18,420 bases of DNA from Balneolia bacterium (GTDB taxonomy: Bacteria; Bacteroidota; Rhodothermia; Balneolales; Cyclonatronaceae): contig PXAI01000093.1 in NCBI GenBank assembly GCA_003567135.1, forward strand, positions 1-18,420, in the 5' to 3' direction. Numbering within the stretch: the first letter of the stretch is position 1; every line of letters starts with the position of its first letter. Shown one piece after another: positions 1 to 6,327 of this stretch. A program made the translations under genes and the position numbers. Below the pieces are notes generated by a model. The model was given only the letters and a program-made list of their open reading frames with translations. It did no database searches and was not told the origin of the DNA.

Positions 1-298
1 CAAAATCGGGAATCATGACCGCCTCAATGCGCATATCATCCTCAAGCGAAAACAAAAACTTGATTGTACCATCAGTCGACTGCTGCTGGGATGCCACACG
101 GAGCTTGCCAACACGCGCCATTTCGTCGAGCCTGGCGCGCAGATCTTTAGAGAGATTCGTCATCTCCTCAAAATCCGAAATCCGCTTCTGATACATCCAC
201 TGAAACAGCTGATCCGCGCGATATCCCGGCAAACCCAATTCTTCACAAAAACTTGCTAACTCAGCTCGCGTAAGGCTTTTTAAATTCTTTTTTTCCAT
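1..298 (-). CDS. rlmN: RlmN, 23S rRNA (adenine2503-C2)-methyltransferase, N-terminal part
   Basis: Reading the minus strand from the ATG at 298-296 gives about 99 codons before the window edge, so only the N-terminus is present. The product starts MEKKNLKSLTRAELASFCEE and continues with GYRADQLFQWMYQK, a MTNLSKDLRARL segment and a TDGTIKFLF ... IEAVMIP segment. This order is typical of the N-terminal domain of RlmN/Cfr-type radical-SAM enzymes, which methylate C2 of A2503 in 23S rRNA (and A37 in some tRNAs). The CxxxCxxC cluster motif would lie beyond the edge and cannot be checked. No Shine-Dalgarno sequence is evident. An 8-bp tandem repeat begins about 37 bp upstream of the start. RlmN is favoured over Cfr because of the housekeeping setting; the separation is an inference. 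Confidence 0.9.
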   Translation of the reverse strand, partial: MEKKNLKSLTRAELASFCEELGLPGYRADQLFQWMYQKRISDFEEMTNLSKDLRARLDEMARVGKLRVASQQQSTDGTIKFLFSLEDDMRIEAVMIPDF

Positions 299-334
299 GA
301 AAGGAAGATAAGGGATTTTTGGATTGATTCAGGG

Positions 335-382
335 TTTGAAGATTTGATGATTTGAAAATTCGAGGATTTGAAGATTTATGAG
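335..382. repeat. 8-bp tandem repeat upstream of rlmN
   Basis: Six consecutive octamers: TTTGAAGA, TTTGATGA, TTTGAAAA, TTCGAGGA, TTTGAAGA and TTTATGAG. The units are imperfect, with the first and fifth identical. The array ends 37 bp upstream of the rlmN start codon (rlmN reads leftwards). The T/A-rich octamer could change copy number by slippage, but the divergence between units suggests an old, fairly stable array. Confidence 0.75.
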
Positions 383-626
383 GTAATGGTTTGAGTATGA
401 GAGGGGATTGAGCTATCTCCGCAGGAGTTTTGATCTTTCTTGGCCGGGATATAGGCGCCCCATGAGCGTTATTCCGCAATCGGGATCAGAAGTTGAAGGC
501 TGATTTTTGTTGAAGACTTGAAGGTTTTTTCGAATTACTACCCAACTCGCCAACCACGTCATCCTGGGGTGTTAGGAAATGGATGCGAATATTTCACTAA
601 AAAGAATATTCTACGATTTCACTACC

Positions 627-648
627 GGGACGCAAGATTTTGCGTCCC
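627..648. repeat. REP-like palindrome, copy 1
   Basis: A perfect 9-bp inverted repeat, GGGACGCAA and TTGCGTCCC, around a GATT centre. The core GACGCAA...TTGCGTC is shared with the hairpin at 16951-16974, and the flank CCCTAC resembles the palindrome at 5952-5997. It belongs to a dispersed short-palindrome family. As DNA it could form a cruciform; as RNA, a hairpin. It lies about 117 bp downstream of the anti-sigma stop codon and lacks a following T-tract, so it is not a canonical terminator. Confidence 0.7.
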
Positions 649-745
649 TACGGCGCATTAAAAACGTTGGTGGAAGAATGCCCATCACAAAAACCCCGAA
701 TCTATAAAACCGGCTCCAGAAGAATCAGGCATCTGCGAACCGGCC

Positions 746-766
746 ATTCTGCATTCTGAATTAATC
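746..766. repeat. Heptamer tandem repeat (ATTCTGM), copy 1
   Basis: ATTCTGC and ATTCTGA followed by a degenerate ATTAATC. The same heptamer occurs at 6125-6138 and, longer, at 6198-6232. It abuts the stop codon of the anti-sigma gene (TGA on the minus strand at 767-765). Confidence 0.5.
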
Positions 767-1604
767 ACCCTCCCGGCTGACCCAGCAGGAACATATCACC
801 AGTTGGTTGCGGCATTCCGCCTTTTGGCTCGAGTGTGATGGCTACGGCGGCTACGCGGTCGAGGTCGCCTTCTACGAATTCATCAATTCTGAAGTACTGG
901 TTTGTCCTGATTTCTTCAAAGCTGAAAACGCCGGCGCTGATTGGTACTTCATCGCGAATCACCCAGAGCTGGTAATCTTTATCCTCTGGCGGAAGAGGAA
1001 GCTCGGATATCTGCAGCAGTGCGGTATTGGTTTCCACATCCAGGAAAATTCTTCCGAAACCTTCAGGCGATGGATCGAGTCCATCCATGGAAACGAACTG
1101 TGCTCTACGCGCGCTCACAACATCGAGGTAGCGAACGACTTCTGTTAAATCATTCTGAAGATCAAGAATTTCGAGTCGCTGCTGTTCAACGACTTCCTGC
1201 AACGAGTCTTTTTCATCTTTCAGTGAAAAGCTGTAGTAAGCCAGCACAAGGCAAATTGCCAGCAGGAAGAGAGCCGCAAGTCGCATCCAGGTATTTTGTG
1301 ATGACGAAGAACTGATTTCACTTTCCTGAAGTTTTCTCAGCCTTTCTGCGGCAGGATCAGCATATCCGGAAGTCGCTTTTTTGGCCTTAATCTGATCAAG
1401 CAACTTATCCTTAACCGATGCGGAAGGGGTCTCCTGTTCGGTCATTAAAGGAATATGAAGGGCAGTGATGTGATACCTTTGCAGAACCGCCAGCTTTTCC
1501 GGATCGCCTTTATCCACCTCGTCCCTGAAAGCTCTAAGGTCTTCACCCTCGAGGCTTCCGAGCACGTATGCGGCACAAAGTTCTTCGAAGCGCTGGATGT
1601 TCAT
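765..1604 (-). CDS. RskA-type membrane anti-sigma factor
   Basis: 279 aa. The N-terminal part (about 1-75) starts MNIQRFEELCAAYVLGSLEG, the usual opening of RskA-type anti-sigma factors, whose cytoplasmic domain binds and silences a cognate ECF sigma factor. Residues about 107-127 (MRLAALFLLAICLVLAYYSF) form one membrane segment; 130-160 are charged and probably coiled coil. The outer domain (about 165-279) has the pattern LLQISELPLPPEDKDYQLWV followed by a Gly/Pro-rich end, matching the RskA C-terminal domain. Release would normally be by regulated proteolysis; that is family knowledge. The gene follows the ECF sigma gene at 1844-2461 on the same strand, but a 234-bp inverted-repeat element separates them and ends only 8 nt before this ATG, so the translation-initiation region is partly made of element sequence. 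Confidence 0.85.
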   Translation of the reverse strand: MNIQRFEELCAAYVLGSLEGEDLRAFRDEVDKGDPEKLAVLQRYHITALHIPLMTEQETPSASVKDKLLDQIKAKKATSGYADPAAERLRKLQESEISSSSSQNTWMRLAALFLLAICLVLAYYSFSLKDEKDSLQEVVEQQRLEILDLQNDLTEVVRYLDVVSARRAQFVSMDGLDPSPEGFGRIFLDVETNTALLQISELPLPPEDKDYQLWVIRDEVPISAGVFSFEEIRTNQYFRIDEFVEGDLDRVAAVAITLEPKGGMPQPTGDMFLLGQPGG

Positions 1605-1612
1605 AATTTAGT

Positions 1613-1846
1613 TAACCCGGATTATTCACCAAGAAATTTTCTCGTTGACAAGGCGAAGGGGGAAAAGTCAGCGGAAGGATACTTATTGTATCCTGAGCAT
1701 ACTTTTTCAACTTCAACGCAGTCAACGTGGAAATTTCGAAGTCTTTTTGGCTCACTCAATTTTGAGGAGTCAAGGTTTTGATTAAAATTATAAGTATTCA
1801 TTGGTTATAGTTACAACCCTTGCTATTTCGTGAATAATTCGGGTTA
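1613..1846. mobile_element. MITE-like element with 20-bp terminal inverted repeats, copy 1 (234 bp)
   Basis: The left end, 1613-1632, reads TAACCCGGATTATTCACCAA. The right end, 1827-1846, reads on the minus strand TAACCCGAATTATTCACGAA, so the ends are inverted repeats with two differences. The second copy (17277-17411) has the same ends. Each copy starts and ends with TA, which would fit a transposon that inserts at TA, but with only two copies this is an inference. The interior (1633-1826) has no credible ORF and is not visibly related to the interior of copy 2. The right end supplies the TAA stop codon of the sigma gene, and the left end lies 8 nt upstream of the anti-sigma ATG. No transposase is encoded, so mobilisation would need one in trans. 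Confidence 0.65.
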
Positions 1847-2461
1847 TATCTCTTTTACCTTAACGGAAATCAGGTCTTTTAATTTGATCATTCCCTGTCT
1901 CATTCTCGTTTTAACGGTTCCGAGAGGGAGGTTTAATTTTTCAGCAATTTCTGACTGGGAGAAACCACCGAAGTAAGCGATTTTTATCACTTCTTTCTGC
2001 TCTGAAGGAATTTCAGATAACACGTCTTTCAATAATCTGGAACGTTCTCTGGCAATGGTTCCGTCGAGTGGATTATAGCTGTCCGATTCGAGAATCGGGA
2101 AGATTGTATCCTCAGTGTCGCGGTCGGTTTGCAGCTGTTCTTTGTGGCGGCGCGATCTGGTGTGATCGATGCCGCGATTCCGGGCCAGAGCAACAATCCA
2201 TCCGTAGGGAGTACCTTTGGTTCTGTCGTAACTGCCTGCGCGATCCCAAATCAGGAGAAAGATCTCCTGCAATAAATCTTCGGCTTCTTCCTGGCTGGTT
2301 GTCATTGGCTTTATAAGGCTGAAAAGCAGGGGAGAGTAAAGATCGTACAATTCAGATAAAGCATTCTCATTGCCTGAAGCTATTTTTTCAAGCAGCTGAG
2401 CTTCCTCGGCGGAATTACCCGTGAGTTGCTTTAGAACGGCAAGTAGAAAAAAGTGTAACAC
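1844..2461 (-). CDS. ECF RNA polymerase sigma factor (SigK-like)
   Basis: 205 aa. Region 2 is at about 37-105: it includes SQEEAEDLLQEIFLLIW, the polymerase-binding and -10-recognising part, then YGWIVALARNRGIDHTRSRR. Region 4 is at about 148-197: LSEIPSEQKEVIKIAYFGGF, then the helix-turn-helix SQSEIAEKLNLPLGTVKTRM, which reads the -35 element. Only regions 2 and 4 are present, as in the extracytoplasmic-function class, and the partner downstream is an RskA-type anti-sigma factor, so the pair is probably a membrane-stress switch. The start at 2461-2459 is GTG; no in-frame ATG precedes region 2, and the first 15 or so residues are unusually hydrophobic, so the true start may lie slightly downstream. 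The stop TAA belongs to the end of the neighbouring inverted-repeat element. It is divergent from ndk. Confidence 0.9.
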   Translation of the reverse strand: MLHFFLLAVLKQLTGNSAEEAQLLEKIASGNENALSELYDLYSPLLFSLIKPMTTSQEEAEDLLQEIFLLIWDRAGSYDRTKGTPYGWIVALARNRGIDHTRSRRHKEQLQTDRDTEDTIFPILESDSYNPLDGTIARERSRLLKDVLSEIPSEQKEVIKIAYFGGFSQSEIAEKLNLPLGTVKTRMRQGMIKLKDLISVKVKEI

Positions 2462-2640
2462 TGAGTAACAGTACGAAATAAATAACCAACCGGATTTAAC
2501 ACATCCGCAAATTAGGAATTAACTTTGATTTCACAATAACGGAATCTTGTTTTTTCGGGTTCGTTGCGAATAGTCGTATATTCGGTGCGTCTGAAAACGA
2601 CTACATTTTTCTATTAAACTCTAATTCCCAAAAAAGTATT

Positions 2641-3072
2641 ATGGCATCAAACAGAACCTTAACCATTCTCAAACCTGATTGCGTTCGCAAAAATCTCATC
2701 GGCGACGTAATTGCGCATATCCAGAAAGCCGGTTTCAAAGTAGTGGCTATGAAAATGACCAGGCTTACCGAAGCTACCGCAGGCGGATTTTACGAAGTAC
2801 ACAAAGAGCGTCCTTTCTACAAAGATCTCTGTGAGTTCATGAGCTCAGGCCCGTGCGTCCCCATCATCCTTGAAAAAGACAATGCCGTTGCCGATTTCCG
2901 TAAGCTTATTGGCGCGACAGATCCCGCTGAAGCTGATAAGGGAACCATCCGTCAGCTTTATGCCGACAGCAAAGGCGAAAACATTGTTCACGGATCAGAT
3001 TCTGATGAAAATGCTGCTATCGAAAGCGCGTATTTCTTCCCGAAATCTGAAGAAGTGGCCAACCTCGCCTGA
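2641..3072 (+). CDS. ndk: Nucleoside diphosphate kinase
   Basis: 143 aa, the normal length for this enzyme. It transfers the gamma-phosphate of ATP to NDPs through a phosphohistidine, supplying NTPs and dNTPs in the cytoplasm. It opens with RTLTILKPDCVRKNLIGDV, and the catalytic histidine is His117 within the family signature NIVHGSDS. Further hallmarks are HKERPFYKDL and GATDPAEADKGTIR. There is no Shine-Dalgarno sequence; the ATG follows an A-rich stretch, as is common in Bacteroidota. namZ starts 14 nt downstream and is probably cotranscribed. Confidence 0.97.
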   Translation: MASNRTLTILKPDCVRKNLIGDVIAHIQKAGFKVVAMKMTRLTEATAGGFYEVHKERPFYKDLCEFMSSGPCVPIILEKDNAVADFRKLIGATDPAEADKGTIRQLYADSKGENIVHGSDSDENAAIESAYFFPKSEEVANLA

Positions 3073-3086
3073 TTGAGGTTTTTTGA

Positions 3087-4352
3087 ATGAGATCCCTTTT
3101 GGTTCTGCCGGCTGTGCTTGTTTTTGTGCTGATTTTCACCGGCACCATAGCCTGCGAACCAAATTCGGACTCATCATCCCACACATCTGAAAAACCGCGG
3201 GTAATTACCGGCGCCGAAACGTTAATTTCGGATTACCTTCACCAGCTTGAAGGCCGACGGATCGGCATCACCGGAAATCCCACTGCGCGTGTTGATAACG
3301 CCCATCTGCTCGACACGCTCCTTGCCCTGAACACAAACGTAACCGCACTTTTTGCACCCGAACATGGTTTCCGGGGAGATCACGGTGCCGGCGAAATCAT
3401 TAAGGACGGCGTGGATCAGGAAACCGGACTTCCCGTTTTTTCTCTCTACGGAAACACCCGAAAGCCAACTCAGGAAATGCTGTCTCACATCGATGTGATG
3501 CTTTTCGACATACAGGATGTCGGGGTTCGTTTCTATACGTATATCTCCACGCTTGGCCTTGTGCTTGAAGCGGCGGCTGAGGCTGGAGTTGAGGTCTGGG
3601 TGCTTGATCGTCCGAATCCGCTGGGCGGAACGTATATGGCCGGATGGATTACCGAGCCCGAATTTAAGTCGTTCGTTGGCGCGTTCCCGATTCCGGTAGT
3701 TCACGGAATGACGATCGGCGAACTGGCAAAAATGATGATCGGCGAGGGATGGATTGAGTCTGATACGGTTCCTGAACTAAAGGTTATACCGATGGAAAAC
3801 TGGACCCGCAGTATGAACTGGGAGGATACGCTTTTCGACTGGCTGCCTCCATCCCCGAATTTGCCGGGCTTTGCGAATGCGCTGGTTTATCCCGGAACGT
3901 GTTTTTTTGAAGGCACTAACTTTTCGGAGGGTCGCGGAACGCCGCATCCGTTTCTGAATATCGGATCACAGACGTTTGTATTTCGCGATCACGATGCTGA
4001 GCACATGAAAAGCCGTTATCCCGCTTTTTTCAGCAGGGTGGATTTTACGCCGGTCTCCATTCCGGGAAAAGCACCAAATCCCAAATTGCAGGATAAAGAG
4101 TTGAGAGGCGTGAAAATAACGCCGCAAATCGCGAAACCGGATTCGCTTAGGCCGATGGAACTGGGCCTTGAACTGCTGCGGATTGCAAAACGAAATGATC
4201 AGTTTTTTGAAACGAAACGATTCCTGTACAATTTATCCGGTACTCGGAAAATCAACGATTTCCTGAATAGCGATCTTCCGCCCGAATCCTTCTGGCAGGA
4301 CGATATCGCTCAGTTCAGCGAACAGCGAGAGCCCTACTTACTGTACCGCTGA
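3087..4352 (+). CDS. namZ: NamZ-like exo-beta-N-acetylmuramidase (DUF1343), probable lipoprotein
   Basis: 421 aa. Residues 1-22 are a hydrophobic export signal ending in TGTIAC; Cys23 could be lipidated, though the lipobox is not ideal (Thr at -3). The mature part carries the DUF1343/NamZ pattern: GITGNPTARV (60-69), APEHGFRG (90-97), DIQDVGVRFYTY (141-152), DRPNPLGG (174-181), HGMTIGELA (206-214) and PSPNLP. Characterised NamZ enzymes remove terminal MurNAc from the non-reducing end of peptidoglycan fragments, so a role in cell-wall turnover in the periplasm is likely. A GAGG at 3076-3079 is well spaced from the ATG. It is 14 nt behind ndk, and its last 19 bp overlap the 3' end of rlmB on the other strand. 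Confidence 0.85.
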   Translation: MRSLLVLPAVLVFVLIFTGTIACEPNSDSSSHTSEKPRVITGAETLISDYLHQLEGRRIGITGNPTARVDNAHLLDTLLALNTNVTALFAPEHGFRGDHGAGEIIKDGVDQETGLPVFSLYGNTRKPTQEMLSHIDVMLFDIQDVGVRFYTYISTLGLVLEAAAEAGVEVWVLDRPNPLGGTYMAGWITEPEFKSFVGAFPIPVVHGMTIGELAKMMIGEGWIESDTVPELKVIPMENWTRSMNWEDTLFDWLPPSPNLPGFANALVYPGTCFFEGTNFSEGRGTPHPFLNIGSQTFVFRDHDAEHMKSRYPAFFSRVDFTPVSIPGKAPNPKLQDKELRGVKITPQIAKPDSLRPMELGLELLRIAKRNDQFFETKRFLYNLSGTRKINDFLNSDLPPESFWQDDIAQFSEQREPYLLYR

Positions 4353-5086
4353 CGCCTCACTTCAAACAGCAGCAGGGCGGCGCTCACAGAAGCGTTGAGC
4401 GATTCCACATTGTTGCTCATCGGTACGGAAACCCTGAAATCGCAGTGTTCGAGCGTCTTTTTACTGATGCCATCGTGTTCACTTCCGACTACCAGCGCAA
4501 AGGGCGTGTCGTACTTCACTTCCCACATTTTCTGATCGCCTTCTGCGTCGAGACCGGCCGCCCAGAATCCTTCATCTTTTAGTTTGATGAGCGTCTGATT
4601 GATATTAACCACTCTGATCAGCGGGATTTTTCCGGCTGTGCCGGCTGAGGCTTTAATGACAGCGCCGCTAACCGGAGCCTGTCCGTGTTTGGGTACGATC
4701 ACCGCGTCGGCGCCGGCTGCTGCTGCGCTTCGCAGGATGGCACCGAAATTATGTACATCCTCGATGGCATCCAGAACTACCACGAACGGCAGTGTGGATT
4801 TATCCAGGTTCCCGATCCACTCTTCAAATTCGGTATAGGCAAGTCCGCCGATTAAGACAACCACGCCCTGATCGTTCACCTTGCCGACCATATCCATAAG
4901 CTTGCGTCCAGGTACGCGTGAAACGACCACTTTAGCCGCAGAGGCGAGGGTTTCAAGTTTTTGAACCGGCTTGGAATTCAGTCCCTGTCGGATGTACAGT
5001 TTTTCAACCGGAGCCGTGTTGTTTTCCAGAATTTCAGTTACAGGATGAATTCCCCAGGCGTAATCATTGTTAACTTCAGAAGACAA
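4334..5086 (-). CDS. rlmB: SpoU-family RNA 2'-O-methyltransferase, RlmB-like
   Basis: 250 aa. The N-terminal substrate-binding domain begins YAWGIHPVTEILENN, typical of RlmB/TrmH. The knotted SPOUT domain shows motif 1 DVHNFGAILRSAAAAGADAV (about 110-129), motif 2 LVVGSEHDGIS (198-208) and motif 3 VPMSNNVESLNASVSAA (221-237). RlmB methylates the ribose of G2251 in 23S rRNA using SAM. Motif 2 has His-Asp where many homologues have Gly-Lys or Gly-x after GSE, so a related RNA target is possible. The start codon is TTG at 5086-5084; an in-frame TAA lies 9 nt upstream and no ATG is available before the conserved N-terminus, so TTG (or the adjacent ATT) must be used. The 3' end overlaps namZ by 19 bp, tail to tail. 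Confidence 0.88.
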   Translation of the reverse strand: MSSEVNNDYAWGIHPVTEILENNTAPVEKLYIRQGLNSKPVQKLETLASAAKVVVSRVPGRKLMDMVGKVNDQGVVVLIGGLAYTEFEEWIGNLDKSTLPFVVVLDAIEDVHNFGAILRSAAAAGADAVIVPKHGQAPVSGAVIKASAGTAGKIPLIRVVNINQTLIKLKDEGFWAAGLDAEGDQKMWEVKYDTPFALVVGSEHDGISKKTLEHCDFRVSVPMSNNVESLNASVSAALLLFEVRRQRYSK

Positions 5087-5152
5087 AATATTTTATTGAT
5101 TTCTTCATTACATTAGCATCAGCAGAAAGAAACTGCCAACCAGAAAAATTTT

Positions 5153-5494
5153 ATGAAAGATAGCGGAAAATATCCGGTTCCCGAATCAAAAACTAAGCTG
5201 AGTAAACCTAAAACAAGGCGCTCGGCAATCAACCGCTTTCTGGGAAGAATCCAGAGCGCGAATATTTTTTATCTGATCAGCGGGGTATTCCAGATTCTTG
5301 TCGGGCTGATAGTAACCGCCGTAAGTATTCTCAATCTGGTACAGCCACTCTGGATCTCGGCACTACTCAGCCTGCTGGGCTGTATCGTAACGATGCTCGG
5401 CAGCTATCAGGTTTACGACATCTGGAAAAATTCCAGAAGCGTTGAAGGACTTGCAAGGGATGCGATTGAACGGGCTATCGAATCCAGAAACTGA
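5153..5494 (+). CDS. Small two-helix membrane protein, unknown function
   Basis: 113 aa. I do not recognise the family. A basic, polar N-terminus (about 1-34, rich in Lys/Arg/Ser) is followed by two hydrophobic stretches, about 38-62 (IFYLISGVFQILVGLIVTAV) and about 66-86 (WISALLSLLGCIVTMLGSYQ), then a short charged tail. The many positive charges before the first helix suggest that both termini are cytoplasmic. It is divergent from rlmB across a 66-bp spacer, and the next small membrane protein starts 14 nt after its stop, so the two probably form an operon. The ATG follows an A/T-rich stretch without a Shine-Dalgarno sequence. Confidence 0.7.
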   Translation: MKDSGKYPVPESKTKLSKPKTRRSAINRFLGRIQSANIFYLISGVFQILVGLIVTAVSILNLVQPLWISALLSLLGCIVTMLGSYQVYDIWKNSRSVEGLARDAIERAIESRN

Positions 5495-5508
5495 TTTTAC
5501 TTTAAAGA

Positions 5509-5829
5509 ATGACAACAGGGGATAAGAAAAACGAAATCAACCGGATGGAAGAGTTTATTCGCCTCCAGATCGGCAACGACGCTATGGCGCTTCCGGATGA
5601 AAACAAAATCCAGCTGCTAAAAGCCCGCTTCAAAAGGCTGATCATCATGCTGGTCGTAAACATCGGAATCGTAGTTTTTTTCGGATACTCGTTTTACTAC
5701 GAAATCACCACCCTCAGCGATACCTGGTATACCTTTATAGTCGTTTTCTTCGTGATGAACGTCATTTTCATAACCTATCACTGGAAAAAGCTAAGGCAGT
5801 CCATAGATTATCTGGAATCAGGCGGGTAG
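5509..5829 (+). CDS. Small two-helix membrane protein, unknown function
   Basis: 106 aa, not recognised. A charged, probably helical cytoplasmic part (about 1-43) precedes two membrane segments, about 45-64 (IIMLVVNIGIVVFFGYSFYY) and about 71-91 (TWYTFIVVFFVMNVIFITYH). A basic linker and an acidic tail ending ESGG follow. It lies 14 nt downstream of another small two-helix membrane protein; the pair could act together, but nothing shows how. The 498-bp repeat-rich spacer follows. Confidence 0.68.
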   Translation: MTTGDKKNEINRMEEFIRLQIGNDAMALPDENKIQLLKARFKRLIIMLVVNIGIVVFFGYSFYYEITTLSDTWYTFIVVFFVMNVIFITYHWKKLRQSIDYLESGG

Positions 5830-5878
5830 GAAAGGTAGTTTTGGTACTTGGTTTCAACGATATTCTACTAAAGACGTT

Positions 5879-6049
5879 CGTTACCTTTTGTGCGGATAAA
5901 TCGGCGAATACAATTTGATGTATGTGCATAATAATATTTACTTTAGGGACAGGGTATATTGTAGGGACAGGGCATGCCCTGTCCCTACAATATGCCCAAA
6001 AATGAATGGATTACGGCCCGAAGCCCCATTTTATCCAAGGCCGGATTTC
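5879..6049 (+). repeat. Dispersed repeat with conserved ends, copy 1
   Basis: The left end begins CGTTACCTTTTGTGCGGA at 5879. The right end, 6026-6049, contains CCATTTTATCC and GGCCGGATTTC. Both ends recur in the same order and relative orientation, on the minus strand, at 13527-13729. The left 22 bp differ at one position; the right 24 bp differ by one inserted base. The interiors do not match: this copy carries the REP-like palindrome, the other an inverted-repeat cassette. It has no ORF and could be a non-autonomous mobile element or a dispersed structured RNA. Confidence 0.6.
5952..5997. repeat. REP-like palindrome, copy 2 (46 nt)
   Basis: An inverted repeat centred between 5974 and 5975 with arms of 23 nt and no loop: the left arm runs GGGTATATTGTAGGGACAGG, and the only imperfection is a G-T pair (5955/5994). 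The core GTAGGGACAGGGC is also present, partly, just upstream (5945-5954), so half a unit may be duplicated. It shares the TAGGGAC...GTCCCTA theme with the palindrome at 627-648. It is 122 nt downstream of the small membrane gene's stop codon and lacks a T-tract. Confidence 0.75.
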
Positions 6050-6124
6050 ATTTTTTAGAAATTGTTATTCCGTATCTGTCTTGCCCAGTTCATAAGTGGG
6101 CGCTGCACGGCGAAGTACAAACCA

Positions 6125-6138
6125 ATTCTGAATTCTGA
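6125..6138. repeat. Heptamer repeat (ATTCTGA x2)
   Basis: Two exact ATTCTGA units. They are the same heptamer as at 746-759 and 6198-6232, so the motif recurs in two separate spacers. Confidence 0.45.
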
Positions 6139-6197
6139 TTCGTAGCGGAGTGAAGAACCCCCGAAGTAGTCGGGGCAGGCGCGCAGCCCTTTCACTC

Positions 6198-6232
6198 ATT
6201 CTGAATTTTGAATTTTACATTTTGCATTTTGA
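6198..6232. repeat. Heptamer tandem repeat, five units
   Basis: Five consecutive heptamers: ATTCTGA, ATTTTGA, ATTTTAC, ATTTTGC and ATTTTGA, followed by ATTCCCC. It lies about 95 bp upstream of the pyrG ATG. Variation in copy number could alter the pyrG leader, but nothing in the sequence shows that it does. Confidence 0.6.
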
Positions 6233-6327
6233 ATTCCCCGCTCTCTTCCTGATTTCCACAGTTGTATCCTTCACCCCGTAATCCTATCTTCAATCCTTGT
6301 CGATACAACCGCATTCAACCACCCGTC

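Larger units (their letters stand above)
299..764. other. Gene-free spacer between rlmN and the anti-sigma gene
   Basis: About 466 bp without a credible gene. It holds the rlmN leader, an 8-bp tandem repeat (335-382), a REP-like palindrome (627-648) and two heptamer units (746-759) touching the anti-sigma stop codon. A 72-codon open frame on the minus strand (261-479) is composed of the tandem repeat and overlaps rlmN in another frame, so I do not regard it as a gene. The spacer lies downstream of the anti-sigma gene and upstream of rlmN, both on the minus strand, so it should contain an rlmN promoter; I could not identify one. Confidence 0.7.
5830..6327. other. Repeat-rich spacer upstream of pyrG
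   Basis: About 498 bp with no credible gene. In order it holds a dispersed repeat whose ends are conserved with 13527-13729 (5879-6049), a 46-nt palindrome inside that repeat (5952-5997), two heptamers (6125-6138), a small hairpin with arms CCCCGA and TCGGGG (6159-6175), a second heptamer array (6198-6232) and the pyrG leader. No convincing promoter was found for pyrG. Confidence 0.7.

Noticed and set aside
261..479. 72-codon minus-strand ORF overlapping the rlmN start
   Set aside because: Its sequence is mostly translated octamer repeat, it overlaps rlmN in another frame, and it resembles no protein.
1613..1846. Coding content within the MITE-like element (108-codon plus-strand ORF running 1455-1781)
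   Set aside because: The ORF begins inside the anti-sigma gene in antisense, and its continuation into the element has no protein-like features.
2577..2584. TATATTCG upstream of ndk as a Bacteroidota-type -7 box (consensus TAnnTTTG)
   Set aside because: One base off the consensus, and no TTTG box at the required distance upstream; too weak to annotate. TAAATTCG at 13825-13832 upstream of the acyl-CoA synthetase gene fails for the same reason.
3222..3704. 160-codon minus-strand ORF inside namZ
   Set aside because: It is fully antisense to conserved NamZ motifs and has no family resemblance.
6159..6175. CCCCGA/TCGGGG hairpin as a terminator or operator
   Set aside because: The stem is only 6 bp, with no T-tract and no symmetry beyond it; it seems to be part of the repeat-rich spacer.
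6262..6327. Upstream TTG start adding 22 residues to CTP synthase
   Set aside because: The extra residues are unlike the family, whereas ATG 6328 gives the canonical MATKYIFVTGGV start.
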